A DNA stretch of 64,000 nucleotides from positions 3,870,540 to 3,934,539 of the forward strand of contig NZ_CP080267.1 of assembly GCF_019431375.1 (NCBI RefSeq), read 5' to 3'. Both the position numbers and the translations under genes were made by a program. The notes under the pieces are model-generated. The model was not told the origin of the DNA. It made no database searches and worked only from the letters and a program-made list of their open reading frames with translations. Origin of the DNA: Alcanivorax sp. Lineage in GTDB: Bacteria > Pseudomonadota > Gammaproteobacteria > Pseudomonadales > Alcanivoracaceae. Shown piece after piece: positions 17,325 through 26,358 of the stretch (its first letter is position 1; the number at the start of each line of letters is the position of its first letter).

Positions 17325-19069
17325 AGGTCTGGCCCCATGCTCAGGTGCAAACGCCAGTCGCGGTGTTCGTCCACGGCCCGAGCCAAATCCAGGCGAATCG
17401 GTCCAAGTGGGGAGCGCCAGCGGATGCCGAAACCGGCGCTACGCCGGATCTCGAAATCATTGATGTCATTGAACGCATTGCCGCCATCGGTGAATACCGC
17501 CAGGTGCCATTTCTCGGTGATCGGATGATCGTACTCCAGGCTGCCGGTGGCCAGATGGCGACCACCGATGACCTCATCATTGTCGGCCTGTGGGCCCAGG
17601 GATTCGTAGGCGAAGCCGCGAACACTGGAATCACCGCCGGCAAAGAAACGGATAGAAGCGGGTAGTTCTCGCACATTGGTCACTTCCGTGTAACCCAGGT
17701 CACCGCGCACCAGCACCCGCCCGCCGAGCAAAGGGAATAGAATCTTGGCGTTGCCGGTAAGTTGCAGGAAGGATGCGGTGGAAGACAGGTTGCGGTTGGC
17801 AAAACGGACCTTGCTGCTCAAGCGCCAGCCGAAGGAGGGGTAGATGGGGTCGTTGGCCTTGACGCGGCTGAGCTGGAAGCCGGGAATGATCAACTCGGCC
17901 TGATCCACTTCCTCGGCGATCTCGTAAGTCTCGCGCAGGTAGGTCAGCGAGGTGGTGGTGACCCAGCGATTTTGTAGCTCAACGATATAATCGGCACCGG
18001 TGGTCCAGCGCTCGTTGTCTTTGCTGTCGGTGGCCTCATTCACGTAGCTGCTGTGGAAATCCAGCCGTTCGCGCTGGGGATCTTTCAGCGGGATCTGATA
18101 GCTGGCACCGGCGCCTTGCTGCACCTGGGACACCTCCGTTTCCGCCCGAAAGCGGTGGCCGGCCCGGTTAACCCGACGATTTTCCACCCCCAGACGCACC
18201 CGTGGCCCGGTATCGGTGCTGGCACCGACACCGGCAAGCAGTGACCATCGATTTTTGTCCGTCAGGTTGATGCTGACAGGAATGGTGCGGGTGCTGTCAT
18301 CCGGGGTGCCTTTCTGCACGCGCACGGCGCTGAAATAGCCGGCACCGAGAAAGGCCTGTTGGGTTTCCAGCAGCTGTTTGCTGTTGAAGGGCTCACCCTG
18401 GGAAAAGCTCACATAGGCATTGACCAGCTTGTCTCTCAATTCACTGCCGGTAAGGGTGACGGCACCGAAGTCGTAGCGGGGGCCGCTGTCCACATGCAAT
18501 GTCATGATTGCCTGACGTTTGCGGGTGTCTACGCTGAGTTTATGTTGGGTCAGTTTTCCCTGCACGTAGCCACGGCTGATCAGGTGCTGCTGCAGATTTT
18601 TTTTCAGGGTGGAGTATTGGTCGTGCTGCAAGCGTTTGCCGATGGCCAGTTGGGCATTCGCCACCAGCTGGTTGAAGGCGTCATCGTTGGCAGCATCGCC
18701 GGTAATGCGAATGTCGGCGCGTTGCAGGATGACGGCGGGGCCGGTTTGCACATCCACAGTTACCCTGACACAGCCGTCTTCATGGTCCGTGTTCAAGGAC
18801 AGGGTGCTTTCGTAGTAGCCCATGGCCTGCAACGCTTGCTGGCTGTCGGCGAGAATCTGCCGGCGGATCAAACCATATTGGGCCGTGGGCGGCTCGCAGG
18901 GGTAGCGCGACAGGTCCACCAGGGCACGGATGTTACGGCTTACCGCCTCGCTGGCATCGCCGGTGAGGCGCAGTTGCGGGGCATCATCAGCGAAAACCGG
19001 GATGGCGAGTAGCATCAGCAGTAGTGTGGCCAGCCATGTTGTCTGCTGATGTAACCTCAAGTCCTGCAT
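17321..19069 (-). CDS. tamA: Autotransporter assembly factor TamA
   Basis: TamA is an Omp85-family outer-membrane barrel that works with TamB. From the ATG at 19067-19069 the protein is 582 residues with a signal peptide (TTWLATLLLMLLAIPVFA, then DDAPQ). Three POTRA domains follow, and then a C-terminal 16-strand barrel with the Omp85 motif around IRFFAGGDSSVRGFAYESLG. It ends in a strand closing on Leu. An in-frame TTG at 19090 would add seven residues. The gene overlaps tamB by 4 nt, giving a two-gene operon. Confidence 0.95.
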   Translation of the reverse strand: MQDLRLHQQTTWLATLLLMLLAIPVFADDAPQLRLTGDASEAVSRNIRALVDLSRYPCEPPTAQYGLIRRQILADSQQALQAMGYYESTLSLNTDHEDGCVRVTVDVQTGPAVILQRADIRITGDAANDDAFNQLVANAQLAIGKRLQHDQYSTLKKNLQQHLISRGYVQGKLTQHKLSVDTRKRQAIMTLHVDSGPRYDFGAVTLTGSELRDKLVNAYVSFSQGEPFNSKQLLETQQAFLGAGYFSAVRVQKGTPDDSTRTIPVSINLTDKNRWSLLAGVGASTDTGPRVRLGVENRRVNRAGHRFRAETEVSQVQQGAGASYQIPLKDPQRERLDFHSSYVNEATDSKDNERWTTGADYIVELQNRWVTTTSLTYLRETYEIAEEVDQAELIIPGFQLSRVKANDPIYPSFGWRLSSKVRFANRNLSSTASFLQLTGNAKILFPLLGGRVLVRGDLGYTEVTNVRELPASIRFFAGGDSSVRGFAYESLGPQADNDEVIGGRHLATGSLEYDHPITEKWHLAVFTDGGNAFNDINDFEIRRSAGFGIRWRSPLGPIRLDLARAVDEHRDWRLHLSMGPDL

Positions 19070-19164
19070 CCCTTCTGTTGTTTCCGGCAACCGGGCGATT
19101 GGCTCTTTTTTTACCCGGTACGGTAACGTGCGGTCATTCCACAGTGTAAGGCAAGTTGTGACAG

Positions 19165-19734
19165 TCAGTCTTTGCGAAAGTGCTTGTCGCGCTGGTAGTC
19201 ACTGGCGGTGGGGCGTTTTTTCAGGCGTCGTTGCAGGGTACGTCGATGGATGCCCAGGGCGTCGGCGGCACGGGAGATGTTGCCATCGTGGGCATCCAGG
19301 GTGCGCTGGATATGCTCCCACTCCAGCCGTTGCAGGGAGGGTGGTGTGGCGGGTAACGGCAGGGTCGGGTTGGTTGGGTCGGCATCCAGTGCCCGCAGGA
19401 TGTCATCAGGGCTGGCGGGTTTGGTGAGATAGTTGCGGGCACCGCGGTGGGTGGCGGCCACTGCGGCAGTAATACTGCCATAGCCGGTGAGCAGGATGAC
19501 GCTGCAATGCGGGAAATGTTCGAGGATGGGGGCGATTAGATCCAGGCCGTTGTCGTTGCCCAGGTTCTGGTCGAGGATCGCTCCTTCCAGGCTGGTCAGG
19601 TGAGCGAGCAGGGCCAGGGCCTGTTCCGCATTGTGGCCGACGGCTACTTTATTGCCTCGGTGTTCCAGAGCGCGGGCGGTCTGCCGGGCCAGCTGTTCAT
19701 CGTCTTCCACCAGCAGCAGTTGGCGTTCACTCAT
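19165..19734 (-). CDS. Response regulator, RegA/PrrA/RoxR type
   Basis: The 189-residue protein has a receiver domain with the acidic pair E10-D12, the phosphoacceptor D55 in AILDQNLG, the switch Thr in LLTGYG and the conserved Lys in YLTKP. A linker rich in Pro follows, and then a Fis-type helix-turn-helix (GNISRAADALGIHRRTLQRRL). This architecture is that of RegA, the global redox regulator of respiration genes. It overlaps the kinase gene by 4 nt. GNDNG after the aspartate is unlike the canonical GxxG but is conservative. Confidence 0.88.
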   Translation of the reverse strand: MSERQLLLVEDDEQLARQTARALEHRGNKVAVGHNAEQALALLAHLTSLEGAILDQNLGNDNGLDLIAPILEHFPHCSVILLTGYGSITAAVAATHRGARNYLTKPASPDDILRALDADPTNPTLPLPATPPSLQRLEWEHIQRTLDAHDGNISRAADALGIHRRTLQRRLKKRPTASDYQRDKHFRKD

Positions 19735-20921
19735 CTTGAGGACTCCCGTGGCCAGTCGATGCGTGCCTGGGTCCAGCGGGCTCCTGATTCCATTTCCAGC
19801 TGTGCACCCATCTGTTCCAGCGTGGTGCTGACCAGGGTCAGGCCGATGCCCATTCCTTCCCGGGCCGATGCCGCATGGGCGGGGCCGTCATCGCTGACCT
19901 GTAAACGGTAGTCCTGCCCCCGCTCACTCAAGGTAATCGCCAATCGGGTGGCCCCGGCATCCATGGCGTTATAACCCAGATTGCAAAGTACCCGAAACCA
20001 GCCTTCCGGGTTGGCCACTGTAGGGTCTGCATCCAGTTGATGGGTGATGGACAGGGTGGGTGCCAGATGCCGAAGGTGTTGTTGCAATTTGCTCAGCAGC
20101 TCACTGAAAGGCAGGGATTCCGGCAGCAAGGTGTTGTTGCCCTGCTTCAGGCGCTGCGCCACATTTCTTGCCAGTTTTTCCATCTGGGTGACTTCATCGC
20201 GAAGCGTGTCGGGGAGTTGGGGCGCATGCAGAATGTTGTCTGCCAGCATCACCAGGGTGCCGAGTGGCGTATTCAGTTCATGGGCCTGGTCGGCCAGGGT
20301 GGCAGCAATCTGGTACATGTGCTCGCGGCGACCGGCCAGATCAATGGCCTGCTCCTGCTGGCGCTGCTGTTGGCGCATCAGGCGCTGAATCACCTGACCC
20401 AACAGGGTCAGCATGATAAGCAGGGCAATAAAAACGGCGGCCATGCCGATGCCGTGAAGGCCGCTGAGCTGGTGGCTTAGTGCGTGCAGCGGGCTGTCCA
20501 TGGCGGGCATCTGATACCAGCTCATGGATACCATATAGCCGCCCAGAGCCAGTACGGCTACCAGTATCCCGTTTTTCAGCGGCAGGGTCAGCGAGGCCAG
20601 CAGTGCGGGTACCAGCAGGTAGAATGACAGGGGATTGCCGGCACCGCCAAAACCCTGGATCAGGCCGGTGAACAGGATCGTATCCAGGGTCAGTTCCAGC
20701 GTCAGCAACGGGGCATGGCGTTGGCGAACCACCCGGTGGGAGAGAAGAGTGATCAGGCTGGGTAGCAGCAGGGCCGCCAGCCAGCCCAGTTCATTCAGGC
20801 GATAGCCACTATGCCCCTGGCTTTGCAGCACCATAAGAGCAAGGGTAATGATCAACACCAGCAGACTGCGCAGCCAGATCAGGCGCAGACGCCAGTTCAA
20901 CAGGGGGGGGCGGGTATCCAT
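19731..20921 (-). CDS. Sensor histidine kinase, RegB/PrrB/RoxS type
   Basis: The 396-residue protein has six membrane segments in residues 10-180, the RegB quinone-site signature as GGAGNPL (92-98), the H-box AHELNTPLG with H214, and an ATPase domain with NLGYNAMDAGAT and GMGIGLTL. RegB senses the ubiquinone pool and cytochrome oxidase activity. The signature normally ends in Phe, here Leu. I see no Cys just after the H-box where Rhodobacter RegB has its redox-active one, so control may be through quinone only. It forms an operon with the regulator gene. Confidence 0.87.
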   Translation of the reverse strand: MDTRPPLLNWRLRLIWLRSLLVLIITLALMVLQSQGHSGYRLNELGWLAALLLPSLITLLSHRVVRQRHAPLLTLELTLDTILFTGLIQGFGGAGNPLSFYLLVPALLASLTLPLKNGILVAVLALGGYMVSMSWYQMPAMDSPLHALSHQLSGLHGIGMAAVFIALLIMLTLLGQVIQRLMRQQQRQQEQAIDLAGRREHMYQIAATLADQAHELNTPLGTLVMLADNILHAPQLPDTLRDEVTQMEKLARNVAQRLKQGNNTLLPESLPFSELLSKLQQHLRHLAPTLSITHQLDADPTVANPEGWFRVLCNLGYNAMDAGATRLAITLSERGQDYRLQVSDDGPAHAASAREGMGIGLTLVSTTLEQMGAQLEMESGARWTQARIDWPRESSR

Positions 20922-20978
20922 GGGGGTATTGTAAAGGCAAAGCTGGGTGGGTGGGTGCGGCAGATTGTCCCGGTTAGG

Positions 20979-21140
20979 CAGCTACAAGCTTGAAGCTACA
21001 ACGCGAATCAGGGAGGTGCTAGCCGAAGCGAGCCGACGCCGCGCCCGTATTTTTCTATATCGCCATGGGTTAAGCGCGAAGGTATTGGTCTATCGGTTGG
21101 CTCTATGCCATCCCGTGTTGCAGCTTGAAGCTCGCAGCTG
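20979..21140. repeat. 162-bp inverted low-complexity element (AAGCTTGAAGC words)
   Basis: The arms 20979-21005 and 21114-21140 match as reverse complements at 22 of 27 positions. Each is built from CAGCTACAAGC / TTGAAGCT words and ends in CAACGCG or its complement. The core (21006-21113) has no strong terminator. It lies between the methyltransferase stop and the kinase start on the minus strand, in a 222-bp gap. The length matches the copies at 8825 and 11162, although the arm words differ. Confidence 0.7.
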
Positions 21141-21143
21141 ATT

Positions 21144-21761
21144 TCAAGGCCGCAGCAGCGCCCCGTCAAGCAACTCCCCGGCAAAGGCGGGCAGTTTCGG
21201 GTGGCGGCGGTGGCTGGCCTTGTGCAGGCGGAAACCGGCCTGGCGGAAGATGCGGGCAGTGTCACGGGTGAGCTGGCAGCCGCAGGCCAGGTGCTTCCAG
21301 GCCGGGTTCATGCCTTTTTGCAGGTGCTGCACCCAGCGTCGATCACTGAGCACATGTTCCAGCGCCAGTAGAGTGCCCCCGGGTTTGAGTACCCGGAAGG
21401 CTTCTGCTGCCGCCCGCTCCGGGTCGGGAATAGTGCAGAACACCAGGCAGGCAACCACCGTATCGAAGTGTTGGTCCGGGTAGGGCAGTTGTTGGGCGTC
21501 ACCGGTGCGGAGCACAAACCGGTCCGGGTGCGGGCATTGGCTGGCCGCTTCCCGTGCCAGTTCCAGTAGTGCCTGGGCCGGCTCGATGCCGTGGATTTCG
21601 GTGGCCGCATCGCTGTAGAAAGGAAAGTTGCTGCCGGTGCCGACACCCAGTTCCAGAACGCGTCCGAGGGCCTGACCGACGATTCGCTCGCGGTCCCGGT
21701 AAACCGGACGGGTTGCCCAGTCCAGTAATACCGGGAACAGCTTGTCTTCATACAGTGACAT
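21144..21761 (-). CDS. Class I SAM-dependent methyltransferase
   Basis: The 205-residue protein has motif I VLELGVGTG (35-43), motif II-like IHGIEPA, DAQQLPYPDQHFDTVVA and the post-motif CTIPDPERAAAEAFRVLKPGG. The pattern is that of UbiE/phospholipid methyltransferase-like enzymes (Methyltransf_11). The substrate is not evident. It overlaps by one base (TGATG) with the preceding secreted-protein gene, so the two are co-translated. Confidence 0.85.
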   Translation of the reverse strand: MSLYEDKLFPVLLDWATRPVYRDRERIVGQALGRVLELGVGTGSNFPFYSDAATEIHGIEPAQALLELAREAASQCPHPDRFVLRTGDAQQLPYPDQHFDTVVACLVFCTIPDPERAAAEAFRVLKPGGTLLALEHVLSDRRWVQHLQKGMNPAWKHLACGCQLTRDTARIFRQAGFRLHKASHRRHPKLPAFAGELLDGALLRP

Positions 21762-22984
21762 CAGCCGCGCTCGGGCAGTACATACTTTTCCGGGTTATTG
21801 AGCATGTCCATGCTCAGCGGATCGCTGATGATACTGGTCAGATTGCGGTCGGTCTGCTTGCTGAACTTGCGGCGCAGCTTTTCAAACTTTCGGAAGCTGC
21901 GGAAGTTCAGGGCATACAGCCGTACTTCCTGCAGGCGCTTGTAGGAATACATTACGTCCAGTGCGTCCATGGAGAACTCCGGGCGGATCTTCATGGCCTT
22001 TTCCAGGTAGCTGATTGCCTCGTTGAGGTCGCGCTTGCGGTTCATGTAAATCAACGCATTGGCGTATTCGTAGTTGACGATGGGAATATCGCCAGCCATC
22101 TCCATGGCCTCGGCGAAGGATTCTTCCACGGTGGTGGTGCGTGCCCCATACGTCATGCGACCGGTAAACTTGCCTACCCGACGCATGATGCCGGCATCGA
22201 CGCCGGCACGGAAAGCATGTGCCAGCGGCTGCTCTGGCATCACCTCAACCACTTCCTCGGCACTGCTCTTGATCTTGCCGATATAGCGGCGTGCCACCAC
22301 GATGGGTACCGGAGATTCTTCGGCGATCCGGGCAATGGCATAGGCGTAACCCAGTTTCACAGTCGCCACAATCGGGGCTACCTCTGGGTCATCCTCCGCT
22401 TCCTTCATGTCGTCGAAGTATTCCTGGGCCTGGTTGGCCACATCCTGAAGCATCATGTACTTGGTGCTCTGACGATCAGCCAGATAGATGGCGTACATGA
22501 GCTGTGAGAACAGAGAGGGAATCTTGCCGATGGCGCCCAGCTTCAGGCCTTCTTCGCGGGCTTGCTGGAAATCGCCGGCAAAGAACATTCTCCAGACCGC
22601 CAGGTAGCGGCGTTCCAGACCATCGTAATCCTTGCCATCCCAGTTCTGGATGTCTTCTGACATGAACGGGTATTTCTTGAACTGGGTACGCATGTAGTCC
22701 GCGGAGGGATAAGGCACTTTCAGGCCGCGCATCAAATAATCCCACTTCTCGCGGATTTGAGCGTCGGTGTAGGTGAAGTAGCTTTTCTTGTAGGGGACTT
22801 CGTTCCACTTTTCCTGGAAGATGCGCTCATCCACCGGGATTTCCTGCATTTGCAGTTCTTCTGCGGTCACTTCGTCCATTTCGTCATCGTAGTCGTCGTC
22901 GCGTGCCGCATGGAGTTGCAAGCTCAATGCACAAAGCGCGATCAGACACAGGGAATGCCAGAACCGTTGAGGATATGCTGTCAT
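21761..22984 (-). CDS. Secreted protein with TPR-like helices, function unknown
   Basis: The 407-residue product has a signal peptide (WHSLCLIALCALSLQLHA, residues about 9-26), then a very acidic stretch (RDDDYDDEMDEVTAEELQ). The remainder is alpha-helical with tetratricopeptide-like pieces (ALIYMNRKRDLNEAISYLEKAM near 310-330). It should be periplasmic. I do not recognise a named family. Its stop overlaps the methyltransferase start, so the pair probably act together. The gap upstream to 23291 should hold its promoter. Confidence 0.7.
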   Translation of the reverse strand: MTAYPQRFWHSLCLIALCALSLQLHAARDDDYDDEMDEVTAEELQMQEIPVDERIFQEKWNEVPYKKSYFTYTDAQIREKWDYLMRGLKVPYPSADYMRTQFKKYPFMSEDIQNWDGKDYDGLERRYLAVWRMFFAGDFQQAREEGLKLGAIGKIPSLFSQLMYAIYLADRQSTKYMMLQDVANQAQEYFDDMKEAEDDPEVAPIVATVKLGYAYAIARIAEESPVPIVVARRYIGKIKSSAEEVVEVMPEQPLAHAFRAGVDAGIMRRVGKFTGRMTYGARTTTVEESFAEAMEMAGDIPIVNYEYANALIYMNRKRDLNEAISYLEKAMKIRPEFSMDALDVMYSYKRLQEVRLYALNFRSFRKFEKLRRKFSKQTDRNLTSIISDPLSMDMLNNPEKYVLPERG

Positions 22985-23291
22985 GATGGTTTACAGCTCT
23001 TGTTGTTGTTGTGTGTTTTATCAGGGTATGAAATACAACTTGTGGCCATTATTGTCGCGAAATGCCTGCTGCAGACAGATGCTACAATAACGACAGAAAA
23101 GCCGTTTCTGGCTTTCCCTATACCCCGTTTTTAGAGGCGACATGGTCGCCGGGCCCCGATAGCCCTTGTAATGGCATTAACAATGCCATGGGCTTGGACG
23201 GTGGACAAGTTCCTGAGGGTATGTATTTTTCTTGGGAAATGTATCTGGAAGGTTGCCGCCCGACAGAAGGTCAGGCGGCGCGGGGTAAATC
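22985..23291. other. Intergenic region with three hairpins
   Basis: This 307-bp gap separates two minus-strand genes. It holds AAAGCC / GGCTTT at 23098-23115, a perfect ATGGCATT / AATGCCAT hairpin with AGCCC / GGGCT flanks at 23161-23194, and GCCGCC-GAC / GTC-GGCGGC at 23255-23279. The last is 12 bp beyond the PA4642-family stop. They are candidates for stacked terminators of that gene. The AT-rich 22985-23060 should hold the promoter of the secreted-protein gene. No coding sequence is convincing. Confidence 0.5.
23255..23279 (-). terminator. Hairpin after the PA4642-family gene
   Basis: A 9-bp stem with one mismatch (GCCGCC then GAC at 23255-23264; GTC then GGCGGC at 23270-23279) and a 5-nt loop lies just after the stop at 23292. 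The following U-tract is poor, so termination may depend on the hairpins further along. Confidence 0.45.
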
Positions 23292-23591
23292 CTAGCGGGT
23301 GCCGCCGGCATCACGCAGCAACTGGGCGTAGTCGCTGCACTTCGGGTGGCTGTCGATATGAGCCAGCAGGGTACGGCCTTGGGGGTCCCGGGCATTGAGA
23401 TCCCGGCCCTGTTCCAGGAAGAACCCGATGAAACGCCCGAAATCTTCGGCCCGCAGGGCCCGGTAGGCTTTCTCGAGCACGTGGAAGTCGGCGTTCACCC
23501 CTTCTTCGCTGGAGAAATCCAGGAAAACCTTGATCTGTTCATCGGTCATCGGCTCGCCGATCACCTTTTTCTTGTCTTTACGCTCTGCCAT
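23292..23591 (-). CDS. PA4642 family protein
   Basis: The 99-residue soluble protein starts MAERKDKKKVIGEPMTDEQI and contains FHVLEKAYRALRAEDFGRFIGFF and LNARDPQGRTLLAHI. This is the conserved core of the small PA4642-like family of gammaproteobacteria, whose function is unknown. The C-terminal half has an ankyrin-like turn (ARDPQGRTLL). It is monocistronic, with hairpins downstream. Confidence 0.75.
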   Translation of the reverse strand: MAERKDKKKVIGEPMTDEQIKVFLDFSSEEGVNADFHVLEKAYRALRAEDFGRFIGFFLEQGRDLNARDPQGRTLLAHIDSHPKCSDYAQLLRDAGGTR

Positions 23592-23750
23592 GGGCGCGCT
23601 CCTTGATTTTTTACAGGGGCTGAATGCTGGCGCCTCGGGGTGGCTGTGGTTGGCCAGAAAACAACCAGGGTCAGTCAGCGTGCTATCAGTGGGCGCGGAT
23701 TATAGAGGCTGGGATGGCCAGGGGCCAGAGGAGGAGGAGAGAGAAGGTCA

Positions 23751-23774
23751 ACCGCCGGGCCGAAACCCGGCGGT
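23751..23774 (-). terminator. Hairpin after the HU-family gene
   Basis: A 9-bp perfect stem ACCGCCGGG / CCCGGCGGT (23751-23759, 23766-23774) with a 6-nt loop lies 12 bp beyond the HU-family stop on the minus strand. It is GC-strong with only a weak T-run after it. Confidence 0.55.
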
Positions 23775-23785
23775 GGCAAGTGGCA

Positions 23786-24160
23786 TCAGGATGCCATGTC
23801 CTTGAGCTTTTTCAGCGGACGCACTTTTACCATGGTGCGGGCCGGCTTGGCGGCGAAAGTGGTTTCTTCGCCAGTAAACGGGTTAATGCCCTTGCGTGCT
23901 TTGGTGGCGGGTTTTTTCTGGGTGACGATCTTCATCAGGCCCGGCAGGGTGAACTGACCAGCACCGCGTTTCTTCAGATGACCTTCCATGATGTCGGCCA
24001 GCTCATCGAATACGGCGTTGACGTCTTTCTTGGTCAGGCCGGTGGTATCGCTGATCTGGTTAACGATCTGGGTCTTGTTCATCGGTTCGGTGATGGTTTT
24101 AACCTTGCGAGCCGCAGTAGCGCTGGTGGCTTTGGCAGCTGTCTTTTTCTTTGCAGCCAT
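23786..24160 (-). CDS. HU/IHF-family nucleoid protein with basic N-terminal tail
   Basis: The 124-residue protein begins with a Lys/Ala tail (MAAKKKTAAKATSATAARK), then an HU domain from M27 (MNKTQIVNQISDTTGLTKKDV). The DNA-binding arm region reads KARKGINPFTGEETTF. HU dimers bend and compact DNA. It is about 30 residues longer than standard HU because of the basic tail, which could add nonspecific DNA contacts. It is divergent from aspS and transcribed alone. Confidence 0.88.
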   Translation of the reverse strand: MAAKKKTAAKATSATAARKVKTITEPMNKTQIVNQISDTTGLTKKDVNAVFDELADIMEGHLKKRGAGQFTLPGLMKIVTQKKPATKARKGINPFTGEETTFAAKPARTMVKVRPLKKLKDMAS

Positions 24161-24529
24161 GGATTACTTACCCCTTGTTTTGTGTCTTCCTGAGAATGTG
24201 TGTCTCCGCCGAACGGCGGGGAACCGGTCTTGCTTCCCTGTCAGGTACGCCCCTGGACTGCGCAAACTCAGAGGGCCACTGAATTGGTTCGCATCTGTTA
24301 TATGCCATGAATTTTCACTGCACAAGCCGTCAAACCACTATTTTTTACGGACTTTCAACAAAAAAAGGGCGGATGTGGCCTGTTTGGCAGGGAATCGCCC
24401 CCCGGCATGGCTCGCAGGCGGTGGAATCGCTATACTGTGGCGCCTTTTTCAGCGACCCGGGGACCAGCGCTGCCGACAGATGCGGTCGGCTCCGGGTAGC
24501 GCCCTCAGAAATACAAGCGGAAGTTAAGC
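24161..24529. other. Divergent promoter region between HU-family gene and aspS
   Basis: This 369-bp gap contains both promoters. A hairpin CCGCC-GAAC-GGCGG lies near 24210. For aspS, TATACT at 24431-24436 is a good -10 box, with only a weak -35 (TGGCTC at 24408-24413) 17 bp upstream. The segment around 24340-24366 is A/T-rich (TTTTTTACG ... AACAAAAAAAG). No coding sequence is convincing. Confidence 0.5.
24408..24436 (+). promoter_or_regulatory. Candidate aspS promoter
   Basis: The -10 candidate TATACT (24431-24436) has one mismatch to consensus. The -35 position, 17 bp upstream, reads TGGCTC, which is poor. It leaves a leader of about 90 nt before aspS. Confidence 0.4.
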
Positions 24530-26293
24530 ATGCGAAGCCATTATTGCGGTGATTTGCGAGCCTCCCACGATGGAGAAACAGTTGAGCTTTGCGGTTGGGT
24601 CAGTCGCCGCCGTGACCACGGTGGGGTGATTTTCCTGGACCTGCGCGACCGTAATGGTCTGGTGCAGGTGGTGTTCGATCCGGACACCGTGGAAGCCTTT
24701 GCGCTGGCCGACAAGGTTCGCAGCGAGTACGTAGTGCGCCTGACCGGGCTGGTGCGCATGCGCGATGAAGCGGTGCGCAACAGCAAGATGTCCACCGGCG
24801 ATATCGAAGTGCTGGGCAAGGAACTGACCATCCTCAATGAGGCACAAACCCCGCCGTTCGAGCTGGATGCGCATGGCGGCGCCGGTGAAGAGGTGCGTCT
24901 CAAGTACCGTTATATGGACCTGCGTCGCCCGGAAGTGCTGCGCAACTTCCAGTTCCGTTCGCGCCTGACCCACGTGGTCCGCGCCTTCCTGGAAGGCGAA
25001 GGGTTCATGGATGTGGAAACCCCCATTCTGACTCGGGCAACCCCGGAAGGCGCCCGGGATTACCTGGTGCCCAGCCGTACCCACCCCGGCAGTTTCTTCG
25101 CGCTGCCGCAGTCGCCGCAGCTGTTCAAGCAGCTGCTGATGGTGGCCGGCTTCGATCGTTACTACCAGATCGCCAAGTGCTTCCGCGACGAGGATCTGCG
25201 CGCCGATCGTCAGCCGGAATTCACCCAGATCGACCTGGAAGCCTCCTTCGTGGAGGAAGAGGACATCATGGGCATCACCGAGCGCATGGTGCGCTCGGTG
25301 TTCAAGGAACTGCTCGATGTGGAGCTGCCGGACTTTCCGCGCATGCCGTTCTCGGAAGCCATGCAGCGTTTTGGTTCCGACAAGCCGGACCTGCGTATCC
25401 CGCTGGAACTGATCGACATCGCTGACCTGCTGGCCGGTGTGGACTTCAAGGTGTTCTCCGGCCCGGCCAACGATCCGAAAGGGCGTGTGGCGGCCATGAA
25501 AGTACCGGGGGGTTGCAGCCTGTCGCGCAAGGATATCGACGGCTATACCAAGTTTGTCAGCATCTACGGTGCCAAGGGTCTGGCCTATATCAAGGTCAAC
25601 GATCTGGCTGCCGGTGCTGAGGGTTTGCAGTCGCCGATCCTTAAATTCCTAACCGAAGACGCCATCCAGGGCATTCTTGAGCGCACCGGCGCCGAGACCG
25701 GCGACCTGATCTTCTTCGGTGCTGACAAGGCCAAGATTGTCAACGAAGCGCTGGGTGCGCTGCGCGTGAAGGTGGGTCACGACCTGAACCTGGTCGAGGG
25801 CGACTGGGCGCCGTTGTGGGTGGTGGACTTCCCCATGTTTGAAGAGGATGACGGCCAGTACTACGCGCTGCATCACCCCTTCACCATGCCCAGCTGCAGC
25901 CCGGAAGAGCTGAAGAGCAACCCGGAAGGGGCGCTGTCCCGTGCCTATGACATGGTGCTCAACGGCACCGAGCTGGGTGGCGGTTCCATCCGTATCCACA
26001 ACCCGGCCATGCAACGCACCGTGTTCGAGGCGCTGGGCATTTCCGAGGAAGAGGCTGACGAAAAGTTCGGCTTCCTGCTTGATGGCCTGAAATATGGCGC
26101 GCCGCCACATGGTGGCCTGGCCTTCGGTCTGGATCGCATGGTTATGCTGATGACCGGCTGTGACTCTATCCGCGACGTGATCGCCTTCCCGAAAACCCAG
26201 ACCGCCTCCTGCATGATGACCAATGCACCGTCACCGGTGGACAGCAAGCAGCTGCGTGAAGTGGGTGTGCAGGTTCGCAAGGAAGACAGCTAA
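24530..26293 (+). CDS. aspS: Aspartyl-tRNA synthetase
   Basis: The 587-residue class II synthetase has the N-terminal OB-fold (ELCGWVSRRRDHGGVIFLDL), motif 2 (FRDEDLRADRQPEFTQID) and motif 3 (GLAFGLDRMVMLM), with the bacterial GAD insertion between. It charges tRNA-Asp and, in many bacteria without AsnRS, also tRNA-Asn. The start ATG 24530 gives the conserved MRSHYCG. It is followed 65 bp later by yebC. Confidence 0.97.
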   Translation: MRSHYCGDLRASHDGETVELCGWVSRRRDHGGVIFLDLRDRNGLVQVVFDPDTVEAFALADKVRSEYVVRLTGLVRMRDEAVRNSKMSTGDIEVLGKELTILNEAQTPPFELDAHGGAGEEVRLKYRYMDLRRPEVLRNFQFRSRLTHVVRAFLEGEGFMDVETPILTRATPEGARDYLVPSRTHPGSFFALPQSPQLFKQLLMVAGFDRYYQIAKCFRDEDLRADRQPEFTQIDLEASFVEEEDIMGITERMVRSVFKELLDVELPDFPRMPFSEAMQRFGSDKPDLRIPLELIDIADLLAGVDFKVFSGPANDPKGRVAAMKVPGGCSLSRKDIDGYTKFVSIYGAKGLAYIKVNDLAAGAEGLQSPILKFLTEDAIQGILERTGAETGDLIFFGADKAKIVNEALGALRVKVGHDLNLVEGDWAPLWVVDFPMFEEDDGQYYALHHPFTMPSCSPEELKSNPEGALSRAYDMVLNGTELGGGSIRIHNPAMQRTVFEALGISEEEADEKFGFLLDGLKYGAPPHGGLAFGLDRMVMLMTGCDSIRDVIAFPKTQTASCMMTNAPSPVDSKQLREVGVQVRKEDS

Positions 26294-26358
26294 TTCAATA
26301 ACAACCGGCGGCGCGACCTGCTCGCGCCGGTCTGTTCGTAGCAACTACGGGAGACACC

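Noticed and set aside
23062..23295. Small plus-strand frame of 77 codons
   Set aside because: It has no ribosome site, runs through three hairpins of the intergenic region, and has a biased, non-protein-like composition.
24161..24240. Riboswitch or attenuator before the HU-family gene
   Set aside because: There is only one short hairpin (CCGCC-GAAC-GGCGG) and no conserved riboswitch core.
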